Source of the DNA: a virus
DNA: 24,895 nt
Direction: 5' to 3' (one strand)
Virus record (IMG/VR): IMGVR_UViG_3300017772_000117
Location: 1 to 24,895 of that record
How positions within the stretch are numbered: the first letter of the stretch is position 1; every line of letters begins with the position of its first letter. Shown piece by piece: positions 7,919-15,381 of the stretch. Both the position numbers and the translations under genes were made by a program. The notes beneath the pieces are model-generated. The model did no database searches. It was not told where the DNA came from and saw only the letters and a list, made by a program, of their open reading frames with translations.

Positions 7919-8205
7919 TACCACTTCACCTTATCTGCCCAGTATGCCGCCGATGCGGTTTTGTCTTTGCGACCTTTCTCAATGTCTTTAGCGAATCGCG
8001 CTTTAAATGACCTGCGCTTTGCCTTGTCAGCTTCGCTCTCGTTCTTTCTTGGTGGCTTATTATCTGCGCCCTGCTGCCCGAACCTAATCAGCTTAACCTT
8101 GTCGCCTTCTTTTGCGAGTACGGCATGGCTCTTGGTTGGGTGCTTACTGGTGCGCTTGGGTTTATTGTACCCTTCAAAGCGTTCGCCTCGGTATGTAATA
8201 GCCAT
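7918..8205 (-). CDS. Small basic phage protein of unknown function, conserved type
   Basis: 95 residues from ATG 8205. That start is placed five bases after AGGAG, better than ATG 8208 (two bases) or an upstream frame to 8235 that would read through a terminator. Sequence ITYRGERFEGYNKPKRTSKH, then SHAVLAKEGDKVKLIRFGQQG and a Lys/Arg-rich tail ending in AAYWADKVKW. I recognise this as a type that recurs next to capsid genes in marine phages, but its role is not known to me. The basic charge fits DNA or capsid-interior binding. It is the first gene after the capsid terminator. Confidence 0.75.
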   Translation of the reverse strand: MAITYRGERFEGYNKPKRTSKHPTKSHAVLAKEGDKVKLIRFGQQGADNKPPRKNESEADKAKRRSFKARFAKDIEKGRKDKTASAAYWADKVKW

Positions 8206-8215
8206 CATATCTCCT

Positions 8216-8249
8216 AAATAAAACCCCACCCCCAATAAAGGGGGCAGGG
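8216..8249 (-). terminator. Intrinsic terminator after the major capsid gene
   Basis: The minus-strand RNA forms a 10-bp stem, CCCTGCCCCC pairing with GGGGGTGGGG (two G-U wobbles), around loop TTTATT, followed by TTTTATTTA. The wobble pairs become mismatches on the plus strand, so it is directional. It lies 13 bases after the capsid stop codon. Some read-through must occur, because the tail genes beyond it show no clear promoter of their own. It would explain how capsid protein is made in excess. Confidence 0.8.
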
Positions 8250-8262
8250 ATTATCAACACTC

Positions 8263-9096
8263 TTAGAGAGCAGCGTCAGCAGTGATTTTCACGCCGAAAG
8301 TATCATCAAGCTCTGCAACACCATAAGCGGCAGTTGCGTTAAGCTCGAAGGCTCGGAGAGAAGCGTCACGCTGTGATTCAATGCCGAAGTCTCGCTTCAT
8401 AGCGATAGCAAGAGCTTCAGGGGCGAATACAGCGGCAACAGCGTCATCATTGGCGTCAACAGTCAGGTTAGCTGACTCATAAACGTCAATGCCAGCGATA
8501 GTGCCAACATAGCCGTTAATCATAGCGGCGTTCTGAGCGTCACCACCATTCGGGTTAGCGAAGGTGTTAGTCAGACCAGCTTTGATTTGGTAGGCTTGGA
8601 ATGGGTGCAATACAGCAGCCAAGTTACCAGTAACCTTGTTAGCTCGCAGAGTAGCCTGTGCCTTAAACAGATCAGCAACAGTAATTTCTGCGCCAGCAGC
8701 ACCCAGACCAGAACTAAAGCCAGAGAACAGAGCCAAAAGGTCTTTGTCCATCTTAGTAGCGATAGCGTTACCAAGTACAGTGCCAAGCTCTACAGCAGGG
8801 TTGCCCGCGCCGAATGCAGCCATGTCAGTCAGAACAACCTGCGCACCAACTTCGCCAACAGTTACAGAAACTGAGCTAGTAGATACAGTGGTTGAACTCA
8901 TGTCTGTGCCTTCGGTCAGGTCAGCAGCAGCAATTGCAGGGTACTTAGGAATCTGGACAGTCTTGCCAGCTTCGTTAGCGATGTTGTACTGAGTTACCAA
9001 GCCCATCATCAGAGATTGTTCTTCAGCAGTGAAACGTGCCTGAGCGATAATATTCGCAAACAGGTCGTCAAGTGTGGAGCTAGTAGTAGCAGCCAT
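8263..9096 (-). CDS. Major capsid protein
   Basis: 277 residues, HK97-type coat protein by size, composition and context between scaffold and connector genes. N-terminal helix STLDDLFANIIAQARFTAEE, the phrase VQIPKYPAIAAADLTEGTDM near residues 49-68, VGEVGAQVVLTDMAAFGAG, the long helix region with ALFSGFSSGLG, and near the C-terminus IAMKRDFGIESQRDASLRAF plus AAYGVAELDDTFGV. This pattern is common in phage coat proteins (DUF/P22-like family). The start has GAGGT eight bases upstream. No protease gene is nearby and no long delta domain precedes the fold; the scaffold is a separate gene. Confidence 0.9.
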   Translation of the reverse strand: MAATTSSTLDDLFANIIAQARFTAEEQSLMMGLVTQYNIANEAGKTVQIPKYPAIAAADLTEGTDMSSTTVSTSSVSVTVGEVGAQVVLTDMAAFGAGNPAVELGTVLGNAIATKMDKDLLALFSGFSSGLGAAGAEITVADLFKAQATLRANKVTGNLAAVLHPFQAYQIKAGLTNTFANPNGGDAQNAAMINGYVGTIAGIDVYESANLTVDANDDAVAAVFAPEALAIAMKRDFGIESQRDASLRAFELNATAAYGVAELDDTFGVKITADAAL

Positions 9097-9127
9097 TTGT
9101 AATACCTCAATAGGTTAGATTAAAAAA

Positions 9128-9790
9128 TTATTTTTTAGCCTTCATCAGAGCGCGGTAAGCCTCGCGGCCACCTTCGTTCCAGTTATCGACCATATCATTA
9201 ACCGTTGATTGAGGCTTCAACGTAGAGCCACCAGCGTTACCTTGTGAACCTGTCCCGCCTTTACTGGCTCGAACAAAGTGTGGGTTAGCTGTAAGAAATT
9301 CGCTTACCATCTCATTGACGGATAGCAAGTCACCGCTGTCATTGTAACGCGGTGTGCCGTTGTTGTCTAACACCTCTACAGTTCCATCTTCACCCAGTCG
9401 GGTCTGCGCTTTAAGCAGCGAAGATACTTGCTCTGGGCTTACTGCGTTATTGTTGCTTGCTGCTCCCAGAATAGCCCCATCAACTAGGGTCTGCTGTAGC
9501 TTGGTCTTATAGGCGTTAATCTCGCTGTCTTTCTTCTCGACAGTCTGCTTTAGTATTGTCTCGAACTCGCCGCGCTCTTTCATCTTGTCCTGCTCCACCT
9601 GTTCTTTCTGGGTTAGCAGTTGGCGGGCTTCATCTAGGTCAATCCCAGATAGTTTCTTATCGAACTTGCGCTGCTCTCTTGCTACTCGGTCAGCCACAAT
9701 CTTGTCGATTTCTTCTTGCGTAAATGTTTTCTCTGTTGGGGTTTCTACAACTGTTTCTTCTGTCTGGTTATCCACGATTTCTTCGCTCAT
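9128..9790 (-). CDS. Capsid scaffolding protein
   Basis: 220 residues from ATG 9790. A longer frame to 9853 is unlikely because a promoter-like element fills 9826-9853. The protein is Glu/Lys/Gln rich and almost wholly helical in the first half: EKTFTQEEIDKIVADRVARE, then KFDKKLSGIDLDEARQLLTQ and KMKERGEFETILKQTVEKKD form a coiled coil. A Gly/Asn linker and a basic C-terminal helix (REAYRALMKAKK), the usual coat-binding end of scaffolds, follow. It directly precedes the capsid gene. GAGG lies nine bases before the chosen start. Confidence 0.88.
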   Translation of the reverse strand: MSEEIVDNQTEETVVETPTEKTFTQEEIDKIVADRVAREQRKFDKKLSGIDLDEARQLLTQKEQVEQDKMKERGEFETILKQTVEKKDSEINAYKTKLQQTLVDGAILGAASNNNAVSPEQVSSLLKAQTRLGEDGTVEVLDNNGTPRYNDSGDLLSVNEMVSEFLTANPHFVRASKGGTGSQGNAGGSTLKPQSTVNDMVDNWNEGGREAYRALMKAKK

Positions 9791-9825
9791 GTAACGATGC
9801 CTCAAATTGAGTTTGGTGAACCCCG

Positions 9826-9853
9826 ATTTTAGCATATAAACATTTTTGCTCAA
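9826..9853 (-). promoter_or_regulatory. Candidate promoter for scaffold-capsid-tail genes
   Basis: On the minus strand, TTGAGC (9853-9848), 16 bases, then TAAAAT (9831-9826) with TGC just before it (extended -10). Transcription would start shortly before the scaffold ATG at 9790. A promoter here is needed because the plus-strand cassette with its terminator lies between this block and the head-packaging genes. The match is moderate, and no start site is proven. Confidence 0.45.
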
Positions 9854-9867
9854 ATATCATCTAAAGT

Positions 9868-9897
9868 GTTGACATTAATGTAAACAACAGGCAAGAT
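9868..9897 (+). promoter_or_regulatory. Promoter/operator copy A (reversed cassette)
   Basis: TTGACA at 9869-9874, 17 bases, CAAGAT at 9892-9897. The -35 box is embedded in an 18-bp near-perfect palindrome, GTTGACATTAATGTAAAC (9868-9885), with only one mismatched pair. The leader from 9903 to the ATG at 9932 (ACATTCAAAAAAACAAAGGG and TTATACAC) is nearly identical to those of two other loci on the minus strand. The element thus combines a sigma70-type promoter with a likely repressor site. Confidence 0.75.
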
Positions 9898-9931
9898 GCT
9901 CCTACATTCAAAAAAACAAAGGGTTATACAC

Positions 9932-10213
9932 ATGACTAACTTAACTTCAAATCAAAAAGCGGCTCTTGCAGTGTTTCACGAATACATTGAAAACGAATCA
10001 GATTTTGAGTGGGGCGATTACTTCTGGATAGCCGACCTGCTTACACTGCTTGTAGACAATGGCTGGGAGCGTAAAAGCGCGGAAGGCACAATAGGCAGTC
10101 TGCTCGAATCAGGCGGCAGTGATTTGTACGCTTTTGAAAATACGCCAAACCCACAAAAAGGCGACCAAAAAGAAATGCTCTACATTGTCGAATACAAGCC
10201 AAGCTGGGCATAA
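9932..10213 (+). CDS. Hypothetical protein, first gene of the reversed cassette
   Basis: 93 residues from ATG 9932. This start is chosen because AAAGGG lies just upstream and the same leader precedes two other genes; an in-frame ATG at 9896 lies inside the promoter. Sequence begins MTNLTSNQKAALAVFHEYIE and is acidic, with several Trp/Tyr (FEWGDYFWIADLLTLLVDNG) and a helical segment AEGTIGSLLESGG. I do not recognise the family. It is one of only two plus-strand genes, driven by promoter A, between minor head and scaffold genes. This is the behaviour of a moron: an accessory gene with its own control. Confidence 0.8.
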   Translation: MTNLTSNQKAALAVFHEYIENESDFEWGDYFWIADLLTLLVDNGWERKSAEGTIGSLLESGGSDLYAFENTPNPQKGDQKEMLYIVEYKPSWA

Positions 10214-10223
10214 TAAACCAACC

Positions 10224-10239
10224 GCCCCCGAAAGGGGGC
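10224..10239 (+). promoter_or_regulatory. GC hairpin (GAAA tetraloop) in the leader of the second cassette gene
   Basis: GCCCCC-GAAA-GGGGGC, a perfect 6-bp stem with a GNRA tetraloop, 17 bases before the ATG at 10257. No T-run follows, so it is not a normal terminator. It is followed by CTACCCTTGGAGGGG, in which CCC and GGG could also pair around the Shine-Dalgarno. A closely similar hairpin plus CTATCCCTTGGAGGGG precedes the gene at 17841. Possible roles are mRNA stabilisation or tuning of second-gene expression. Confidence 0.6.
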
Positions 10240-10256
10240 TACCCTTGGAGGGGATT

Positions 10257-10589
10257 ATGAATATTTTAAAACCAGCACCGCAGACGCTAGACGAAGCCCA
10301 CGACCAATACTGTGACGACAATCACCTTGGTAGCTTCGAGATGCTAACCCAGCGCGAGTACGACGAAGTCCGTAGGCAAGAGAAAGCCAAAGGCTTGATT
10401 ATATTCGAGGGCGATTATGTAACGCTGACAGGCGAACCAGAATGGCTCGAAGTTGTAGAGATTGTTATTGTGGACGGCAACCGCGCCAACAATATGCTCA
10501 AGCTCTCAGATGGCTATGTAGTGCCAGCACCAGTTGAGCGTTATGTTGACGAAGTGATTTCTAAGAAAGAGTTTATAGCCCTATCCTAA
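10257..10589 (+). CDS. Hypothetical protein, second gene of the reversed cassette
   Basis: 110 residues from ATG 10257, with GGAGGGG three bases upstream; the frame is open further upstream but without a comparable ribosome site. Sequence starts MNILKPAPQTLDEAHDQYCD, continues with a charged helix (REYDEVRRQEKAKGL) and then a beta-rich region (IIFEGDYVTLTGEP, VVEIVIVDGNRANNMLKLSDGY in pieces) that suggests a small SH3-like barrel. Family not recognised. It is co-transcribed with the 93-residue gene and followed by a strong terminator. Confidence 0.8.
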   Translation: MNILKPAPQTLDEAHDQYCDDNHLGSFEMLTQREYDEVRRQEKAKGLIIFEGDYVTLTGEPEWLEVVEIVIVDGNRANNMLKLSDGYVVPAPVERYVDEVISKKEFIALS

Positions 10590-10609
10590 TTGCAGCAGTG
10601 TAACCCTTT

Positions 10610-10639
10610 AGCCCAGCTTATTTAGTGGGCTTTTTTTTC
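10610..10639 (+). terminator. Intrinsic terminator of the reversed cassette
   Basis: Stem AGCCCA (10610-10615) with TGGGCT (10626-10631), a 10-base loop and a run of eight T. It lies 20 bases after the stop of the plus-strand gene. The minus-strand reading has no T-run, so it stops only plus-strand transcription and prevents it from running into the head genes. Confidence 0.85.
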
Positions 10640-10662
10640 TTCTTCTTTTTACCGTATGCCAT
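10618..10662 (-). CDS. 14-residue lysine-rich micro-ORF after the minor head gene
   Basis: Reads MAYGKKKKKKKPTK, starting one base after the minor-head stop (TAA C ATG), with GAGGA five bases upstream inside the preceding gene. The stop lies inside the loop of the plus-strand terminator. Short basic MAYGKKK-type peptides are encoded at this kind of position in other phages, as far as I recall. Seven consecutive lysines would suit binding to DNA or to the acidic capsid interior. It could also be chance sequence opposite the T-run. Confidence 0.5.
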   Translation of the reverse strand: MAYGKKKKKKKPTK

Positions 10663-10663
10663 G

Positions 10664-11545
10664 TTATTCCTCGTCAAATACTGGTCGCCAGTGGTGTCGG
10701 CAGTTATAGCCGCCGCGTACAATCAATGGGTCGCCAGATGATTTGCCTTTCCAGCTTCCCGCCCAAGTGTCTGCAATTTCTTCTTCAGTAAATACCTGTC
10801 CAGCGTGTTTGCGGCAGAATGGTCTACTGTCCCTAATAACATCTCCATAATACTTCCACTTGGTCGCACCGCTTTGGATACCGATAGCTGTGTTTATAGA
10901 TGCGTCGAACTGCATCAGGCTGTCTTGTGCCATTTGTGTAGCGTAACGTCTTAGGTTGTTCCCTGCCCTGTCTCTGGCGAACTTGGTGCGTAATAGCTCT
11001 GCCGCATCTTTAGACTGTGCCGCTGTGCCGTTATTAACTAAGTCAACAAGCCGCTGGGCTTCTACATCGTCGCTCTGGATATACACGCCGTTGATTGTCT
11101 GGCGTAGGTTCTTAACGGTGTCGTTAAAGCTACGGCCTGTCAGGGTTGACTGGTAGACCTCGGTGGCTAGGGTGTCCAAATACTCGTTGGCAACAGCCTC
11201 AAAGCCTTGGAAAGATAACCGCTGCAACTGGTTAATCGTTGCAGAATCTATCTTAGTAAAGTCGCCATACGTTGAGAGCATATCCTGCGCATCAACTGCG
11301 ACAGAGCCGTACCCTCTAACAATGCCGTCCACTTCAGACAGATAAGCATCGTCCATTGCTTCTTTAAGGGCTGGCCTTGCATTGATAGCCCACTCAGTAT
11401 CAAAGAGCTTGCCACCCTGTAGCGGAGCGTCAGCCATAACATCAACTACGCGCTCCTCTAAGGTCACTAGGGCATCGGCTAGGCGTTGCTGATGGGTATC
11501 AGCCAGCTTATCCAATATCTCGTCATACTGGTTATCTGTAGGCAT
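10664..11545 (-). CDS. Minor head / head morphogenesis protein (Mu gpF / SPP1 gp7-like)
   Basis: 293 residues. Long helical N-terminal part with coiled-coil character, then SLMQFDASINTAIGIQSGATKWKYYGD (in pieces), DSRPFCRKHAGQVFTEEEI and GDPLIVRGGYNCRHHWRPVF. The Cys/His set (C-R-K-H and Y-N-C-R-H-H) at the C-terminus is the hallmark of the phage Mu protein F-like family. These proteins bind the portal and enter the prohead in a few copies. TAATG overlap with the portal gene indicates coupled translation. Confidence 0.87.
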   Translation of the reverse strand: MPTDNQYDEILDKLADTHQQRLADALVTLEERVVDVMADAPLQGGKLFDTEWAINARPALKEAMDDAYLSEVDGIVRGYGSVAVDAQDMLSTYGDFTKIDSATINQLQRLSFQGFEAVANEYLDTLATEVYQSTLTGRSFNDTVKNLRQTINGVYIQSDDVEAQRLVDLVNNGTAAQSKDAAELLRTKFARDRAGNNLRRYATQMAQDSLMQFDASINTAIGIQSGATKWKYYGDVIRDSRPFCRKHAGQVFTEEEIADTWAGSWKGKSSGDPLIVRGGYNCRHHWRPVFDEE

Positions 11546-12927
11546 TATTCAGCCTCGTCGTTGAACTGCCCTATAACTTGTGTGCCTTGGTCTATCTCAA
11601 GGTGCGACTTCGCCAGCTTCTCATCGTCCAACACTAGGTCGGCAATCTGCTTATCTATTTCTTGCGATAGGGTTACAGACTTCACGCCAGTAGCTCGCAT
11701 CTGCTGCAAGAAGATTAGCTCTTTGTCCATATCGCGAATATCAAAGCTATCAGGGTAAAAGATTTCAACGTCAGGGGTTATCTCTTGGTAATCACACCAA
11801 AGGTTCCAGATCTGCTCCTCAGCAAGCTCCAAGATGTCAGCCTTCTCAGCCAGCTTTGCGTTAAGCATTTGGAACTCTGTCTGCATTGCTACACCAGACT
11901 GCGTGATTGCCTCTGTGCCGCGTACTGCGCCCATGTGTGACATACGATTGATATATTCAATCTTGTCGTTAATAGACGCTCTAACGCTGTCCAGATTAGA
12001 ACCGCTAGGCTGTAACATGTAGGGCTTCATCTGCGCGTCCATATCATCAGGCATATTGATAACCGAACCAGCACCAGCACTTGCATCAGTCTCGTATGAC
12101 TTAACAAGGGTAGGGTGGTTACTGATACGGATAAGCTGCTCTACTTCCGAAAGTTCCTGATAGATAGCCCGCTGCATATAGGCAACGTCTGACAGGTCGC
12201 TAACACCAATGCCGCGAACTACTGAGCGTTGCGCAGGTAGGAACACCGCAGGGATTCTGCCCAGCACGTTTTCTTCTGTGCTGATGTGCGTGTCCTGCTC
12301 GTTAATGCTCTTATAAAGCTCGACCTTATCCTTGTGCCAGCAACGGTAATAAACAACCTTCTCTGTGTCGCTGATTTCCTCGATAGACTCGCGCACCTTC
12401 AAGTAGCAGAGCTCATAGCGGCCTGATGGCATTCGCTCATATTCCCAGTCGAATACATTCTCAGGCGTGAACATGGTCACATAAGGTCTAATGTCCTGCC
12501 CTAGCTCCTCAGCCTTAGTGCGTGCATTAGAAGATGGCTTGTCTACCATAATCCAGACGTTACCGTAAACGCTTGCCCAGATGTTAGCCTCTCGCATAAA
12601 CGCATTGAAGCTGCGACCATCTAGGTCGGCATCTTTCATAAAAGGCTCAATCGCATAGTTACCAGCAGCAGAGTTAAAGCTGCGCACTGGTGGCTGTCGC
12701 CATAAGAAACTGCTGTAGATGTGGACAATGTTCTTGCTGTGGTTGTCCATCGGGGTCAGGTCAAGGCGGCGATTGTATTCGTCCTTGTCCTCATTGATGT
12801 AGCGCGTCAGGTATGCGCCATCGCGGTAATCTTCGCCACCCATATAGCTGCGCAGATAGAACTCCCAGCGATACTTGTTGTTGTCATATTGTGGGTGCGT
12901 GTATTCTAAATCTTTGCTGTAAGCCAT
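11545..12927 (-). CDS. Portal protein
   Basis: 460 residues from ATG 12927 (TAATG overlap with the terminase stop; GGTGGAG just upstream). A start three codons earlier at 12936 is less likely. Portal features include HPQYDNNKYRWEFYLRSYMGG near the N-terminus, DNHSKNIVHIYSSFLWRQPP, the wing/stem region with RGIGVSDLSDVAYMQRAIYQ, and the crown helix ITQSGVAMQTEFQMLNAKLA. Twelve copies would form the DNA-entry ring at the capsid vertex and dock terminase. Position between terminase and minor head gene is standard. Confidence 0.9.
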   Translation of the reverse strand: MAYSKDLEYTHPQYDNNKYRWEFYLRSYMGGEDYRDGAYLTRYINEDKDEYNRRLDLTPMDNHSKNIVHIYSSFLWRQPPVRSFNSAAGNYAIEPFMKDADLDGRSFNAFMREANIWASVYGNVWIMVDKPSSNARTKAEELGQDIRPYVTMFTPENVFDWEYERMPSGRYELCYLKVRESIEEISDTEKVVYYRCWHKDKVELYKSINEQDTHISTEENVLGRIPAVFLPAQRSVVRGIGVSDLSDVAYMQRAIYQELSEVEQLIRISNHPTLVKSYETDASAGAGSVINMPDDMDAQMKPYMLQPSGSNLDSVRASINDKIEYINRMSHMGAVRGTEAITQSGVAMQTEFQMLNAKLAEKADILELAEEQIWNLWCDYQEITPDVEIFYPDSFDIRDMDKELIFLQQMRATGVKSVTLSQEIDKQIADLVLDDEKLAKSHLEIDQGTQVIGQFNDEAE

Positions 12928-14138
12928 TAACTCCACCGTCTAGGTTGTTCAACTATTCGCTCTGTGCGTACTGGGAATAGGTATTCTACCAGATAGCCTA
13001 GAGCATCATTCATGTGGTCAAATCCGTCCTTATTAGGAACGCTTGTACCTTCTTTGTAGGTCTGGCGTTCTAAGGATTCGATTGTCTGTTTACACTTGGG
13101 GTCTATCAACAACTTCCGCTGACCATCGCTTGATAGTAGTCTGGAGTTGACCGCATTTATTCTGTCTCGAACCAGTGCGTGTCTGGTCTTAGCCTTAACC
13201 TCAAAACCTGCGTTTTGAAGAATGCTTAAATCTGTGCGCCCACCTGCGCTCGTCTTTCTCTGGCGTGAAGCTGGGTCGGGGTAAATGATAACACGTTTGT
13301 CAGGGTAGCGCGTTCGCAATTCCTGCGCCATCTCGTCGGTGTTGCTGCCCCACATAACTACCTCATCAATCGCCAGCAGTGTGTCATGGTGTCGGACACA
13401 AACAACCGCACTCATAGGGTCAAGGTTGAAGTCCATGCCAACGTGCAGCGTGTGGTGGTCTGCCTCTATCTTGCCAACCGATTCTTCTCGGCTAAAGCCG
13501 TAGTAGATGATGCCGCTGTAGTTTACAAACTGCGCGTTATATTCCTGATTAAAGGTGCGCTCGTCTAGGTCTTGCTGGGCTTGCTCTATCTCTGTCTGCG
13601 GTACGTTACCGCCTTGGATAGTGGTGTACTGAAAGCTCTGCCAATCATCATCACCGTCTAGCCCTTTGCTGTATAGGTCATAGAAGTGGTTGCGACCTTT
13701 AGGTGTACCGATAAACAGAGCAGAACCTAACCTGTCAGATAGCGATGGTCTGATAACCTCATACCAAGCCTCGGGGCGCATATCTGCAAACTCATCAAGC
13801 ACAACAAAGTCTAAAGCTCGGCCTCGCAGGTTGTTAGGCTTCTCTGCTCCTTTAAGGCTAATAGTGCTGCCGTTAATCAGGCGCATCGTTAGGCTGCTTT
13901 CGTTTGTCTTGGTTAGGTACTCAGGGGGAATGGTCTGTGTAAGCATATCCCAAGCAATGTCTTTAGCAGAGCCGTAGGTCGGTGCTACATACCAGCAGTT
14001 CTTATTCTTACCTGATGTGGCTGCTCGCAGTATCTCGCCAGTGCTAAGGAATGTCTTGCCGAATCGCCGCCCAGCAACAACGCTACGGAAACGGCTAGAG
14101 CTACAAAATATTTCACTCTGTGGCAGGGTCAGTTGCAC
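12927..14138 (-). CDS. terL: Terminase large subunit
   Basis: 403 residues with GTG start at 14138, inside the end of terS; the frame is closed by a TAG three codons upstream. ATPase: Walker A GRRFGKT (23-29), Walker B VVLDE (112-116), coupling motif GTPKG (144-148). RNase H-like nuclease: GMDFN with Asp236, YPDP with Asp288 and DHMNDALGY with Asp374/Asp378. All key residues are present, so the packaging motor should be active. 403 residues is slightly short for the family but complete. It translocates DNA into the prohead and cuts the concatemer. Confidence 0.95.
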   Translation of the reverse strand: MQLTLPQSEIFCSSSRFRSVVAGRRFGKTFLSTGEILRAATSGKNKNCWYVAPTYGSAKDIAWDMLTQTIPPEYLTKTNESSLTMRLINGSTISLKGAEKPNNLRGRALDFVVLDEFADMRPEAWYEVIRPSLSDRLGSALFIGTPKGRNHFYDLYSKGLDGDDDWQSFQYTTIQGGNVPQTEIEQAQQDLDERTFNQEYNAQFVNYSGIIYYGFSREESVGKIEADHHTLHVGMDFNLDPMSAVVCVRHHDTLLAIDEVVMWGSNTDEMAQELRTRYPDKRVIIYPDPASRQRKTSAGGRTDLSILQNAGFEVKAKTRHALVRDRINAVNSRLLSSDGQRKLLIDPKCKQTIESLERQTYKEGTSVPNKDGFDHMNDALGYLVEYLFPVRTERIVEQPRRWS

Positions 14139-14493
14139 GATGGTCTACCACTATATTGATTGGGGGAATCTCTTGCGCTTCTGCCTCGGTTTCTCTCCAG
14201 CCACCTTGTGTCTTTAGGTAAAAGATATTCGCCGTTACGTTGCCGCCCTTAGCCATCTGGATTAAGTTGCTGCCCATGCTTGCGACTTGTTTGACTCTGC
14301 CCTTTTTATAAGCCTCAGAAACTTCAGGCTGTCGCTTCTCTATCTCACGCAAGGTGTTTTCGCAGATGCCAAAGTAATCCGCTACTTGCCCTTTAGTGAG
14401 TACAGCAGACAATGCCTGTAGTTCTATTATCTGCTCTGGCGTTAGCTCAACAGGTGGTCGCCCACCCCCATCGCCTTGATTGCCTTGCTTCAT
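14113..14493 (-). CDS. terS: Terminase small subunit
   Basis: 126 residues. A Gly-rich basic start (GNQGDGGGRPP) is followed by LTPEQIIELQALSAVLTKGQ and a helix-turn-helix VADYFGICENTLREIEKRQP, then AYKKGRVKQVASMGSNLIQM and the phrase ANIFYLKTQGGWRE, typical of small terminases. It recognises packaging sites on DNA and oligomerises to regulate TerL. The start overlaps the stop of the Mom-like gene (ATGA) and the end overlaps terL by 26 bases. Confidence 0.88.
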   Translation of the reverse strand: MKQGNQGDGGGRPPVELTPEQIIELQALSAVLTKGQVADYFGICENTLREIEKRQPEVSEAYKKGRVKQVASMGSNLIQMAKGGNVTANIFYLKTQGGWRETEAEAQEIPPINIVVDHRATDPATE

Positions 14494-15191
14494 AGATTAT
14501 CACTTGATTGGAGCGTACAGGTCGGAGTTGCACCGCCCAGACTAGAGGGGTTCTCTAGCTCCTGCTCTTTTGTACGCTTTGGGTAGGGTTTACACAAGTG
14601 GAGTATAGACTGTTTAGTTTCTTTGTCTAGTGGCATCAAATATCTATGCTTACCTTTAGTGTAAAAAACTGTCGCATTAGGGTCTAGATGTTTTCTAACT
14701 TCAGCTATGCTTTGCTTAACCCCTTTGCTGTGAACTGATTTTGGATGTGTTTTCTTTCCATGAATAATAAAAGCCCCCATAGTCCCTGCATTCATCAACC
14801 CACTATAAATCCAGTTAGTTGCTTGATAGATGCCACCATGATGATTTTGGTCAGCGTCAGCATAACTAACAACCAATTTTAATCCTGAATTAGATTTTTT
14901 CAAAAATTTAATAGCCAATGCCATTATCTTGCTAACTGGTGTCTTGTGTTTAGTTAATGCAATTCTTACCAGTTCACAGCCTTGGTCTGCTTTTAAGCCA
15001 AATGGTTTTAGCATATTGTTATTAGCACCCCTACCGAATAAAACAACGCCTATATATTTTCCATCTTCCCAAGCACCAACTTTGACAAGTTTGCCAACAG
15101 GAATTACACCACTATAGTGCCAATTCTCACAAGCGTACTTAGCAGCTTCATGTGACGCCCAATCTATTCTTATATTAGCTTTGTCTGACAT
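14490..15191 (-). CDS. mom: Mom-like DNA modification protein (adenine modification)
   Basis: 233 residues. Strong family signals: KYACENWHYSGVIPVGKLVK (residues about 18-37), YIGVVLFGRGANNNMLKPFG, CELVRIALTKHKTPVSKI, LVVSYADADQNHHGGIYQAT then NWIYSG, and late GKHRYLMPLD and KPYPKR. These are the conserved blocks of phage Mu Mom, a GNAT-fold protein that makes carbamoylmethyl-adenine and protects phage DNA from restriction enzymes. No Com translational activator is seen next to it; an unknown 68-residue gene and a ParB-like gene precede it instead. The family call is firm; the exact modification here is inferred. Confidence 0.88.
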   Translation of the reverse strand: MSDKANIRIDWASHEAAKYACENWHYSGVIPVGKLVKVGAWEDGKYIGVVLFGRGANNNMLKPFGLKADQGCELVRIALTKHKTPVSKIMALAIKFLKKSNSGLKLVVSYADADQNHHGGIYQATNWIYSGLMNAGTMGAFIIHGKKTHPKSVHSKGVKQSIAEVRKHLDPNATVFYTKGKHRYLMPLDKETKQSILHLCKPYPKRTKEQELENPSSLGGATPTCTLQSSDNL

Positions 15192-15381
15192 TCTGGACTC
15201 TATTCCCCCATCTAGAATTAAGGGATTCGATAATTTGGCTTATATCAGCACCCTGCATATTTATCATTTGTACATTTTTGCCGTCAAGCTCAAAAGTATA
15301 TTTTTTTATTTTCGTGCCAGTTTTTTCAGTATCAAACCTGCTAAGAATATTTTTGTTTTTCTGCTCATTAGATATGCTCAT
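15175..15381 (-). CDS. Hypothetical protein between ParB-like and Mom genes
   Basis: 68 residues. Starts MSISNEQKNKNILSRFDTEK, then a beta-hairpin KKYTFELDGKNVQMINMQGA and a helix ISQIIESLNSRWGNRV. Basic N-terminal half. Not recognised. AAGGAG lies six bases before the ATG, the start overlaps the ParB-like stop (ATGA), and its end overlaps the Mom start by 17 bases, so the three genes are translationally linked. Could be a partner or regulator of Mom, by context only. Confidence 0.7.
   Translation of the reverse strand: MSISNEQKNKNILSRFDTEKTGTKIKKYTFELDGKNVQMINMQGADISQIIESLNSRWGNRVQNVRQS

Noticed and set aside
9791-9853. N-terminal extension of the scaffold gene to ATG 9853
   Set aside because: Would cover a promoter-like element; the start at 9790 has GAGG and gives a typical acidic scaffold N-terminus.
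10119-10256. Longer start for the 110-residue plus-strand gene
   Set aside because: The added 46 codons run through the preceding gene and the hairpin; the ATG at 10257 follows GGAGGGG.
10610-10639. Bidirectional terminator ending both converging transcripts
   Set aside because: The T-run exists only for the plus strand; the minus reading is followed by AAAGGG.
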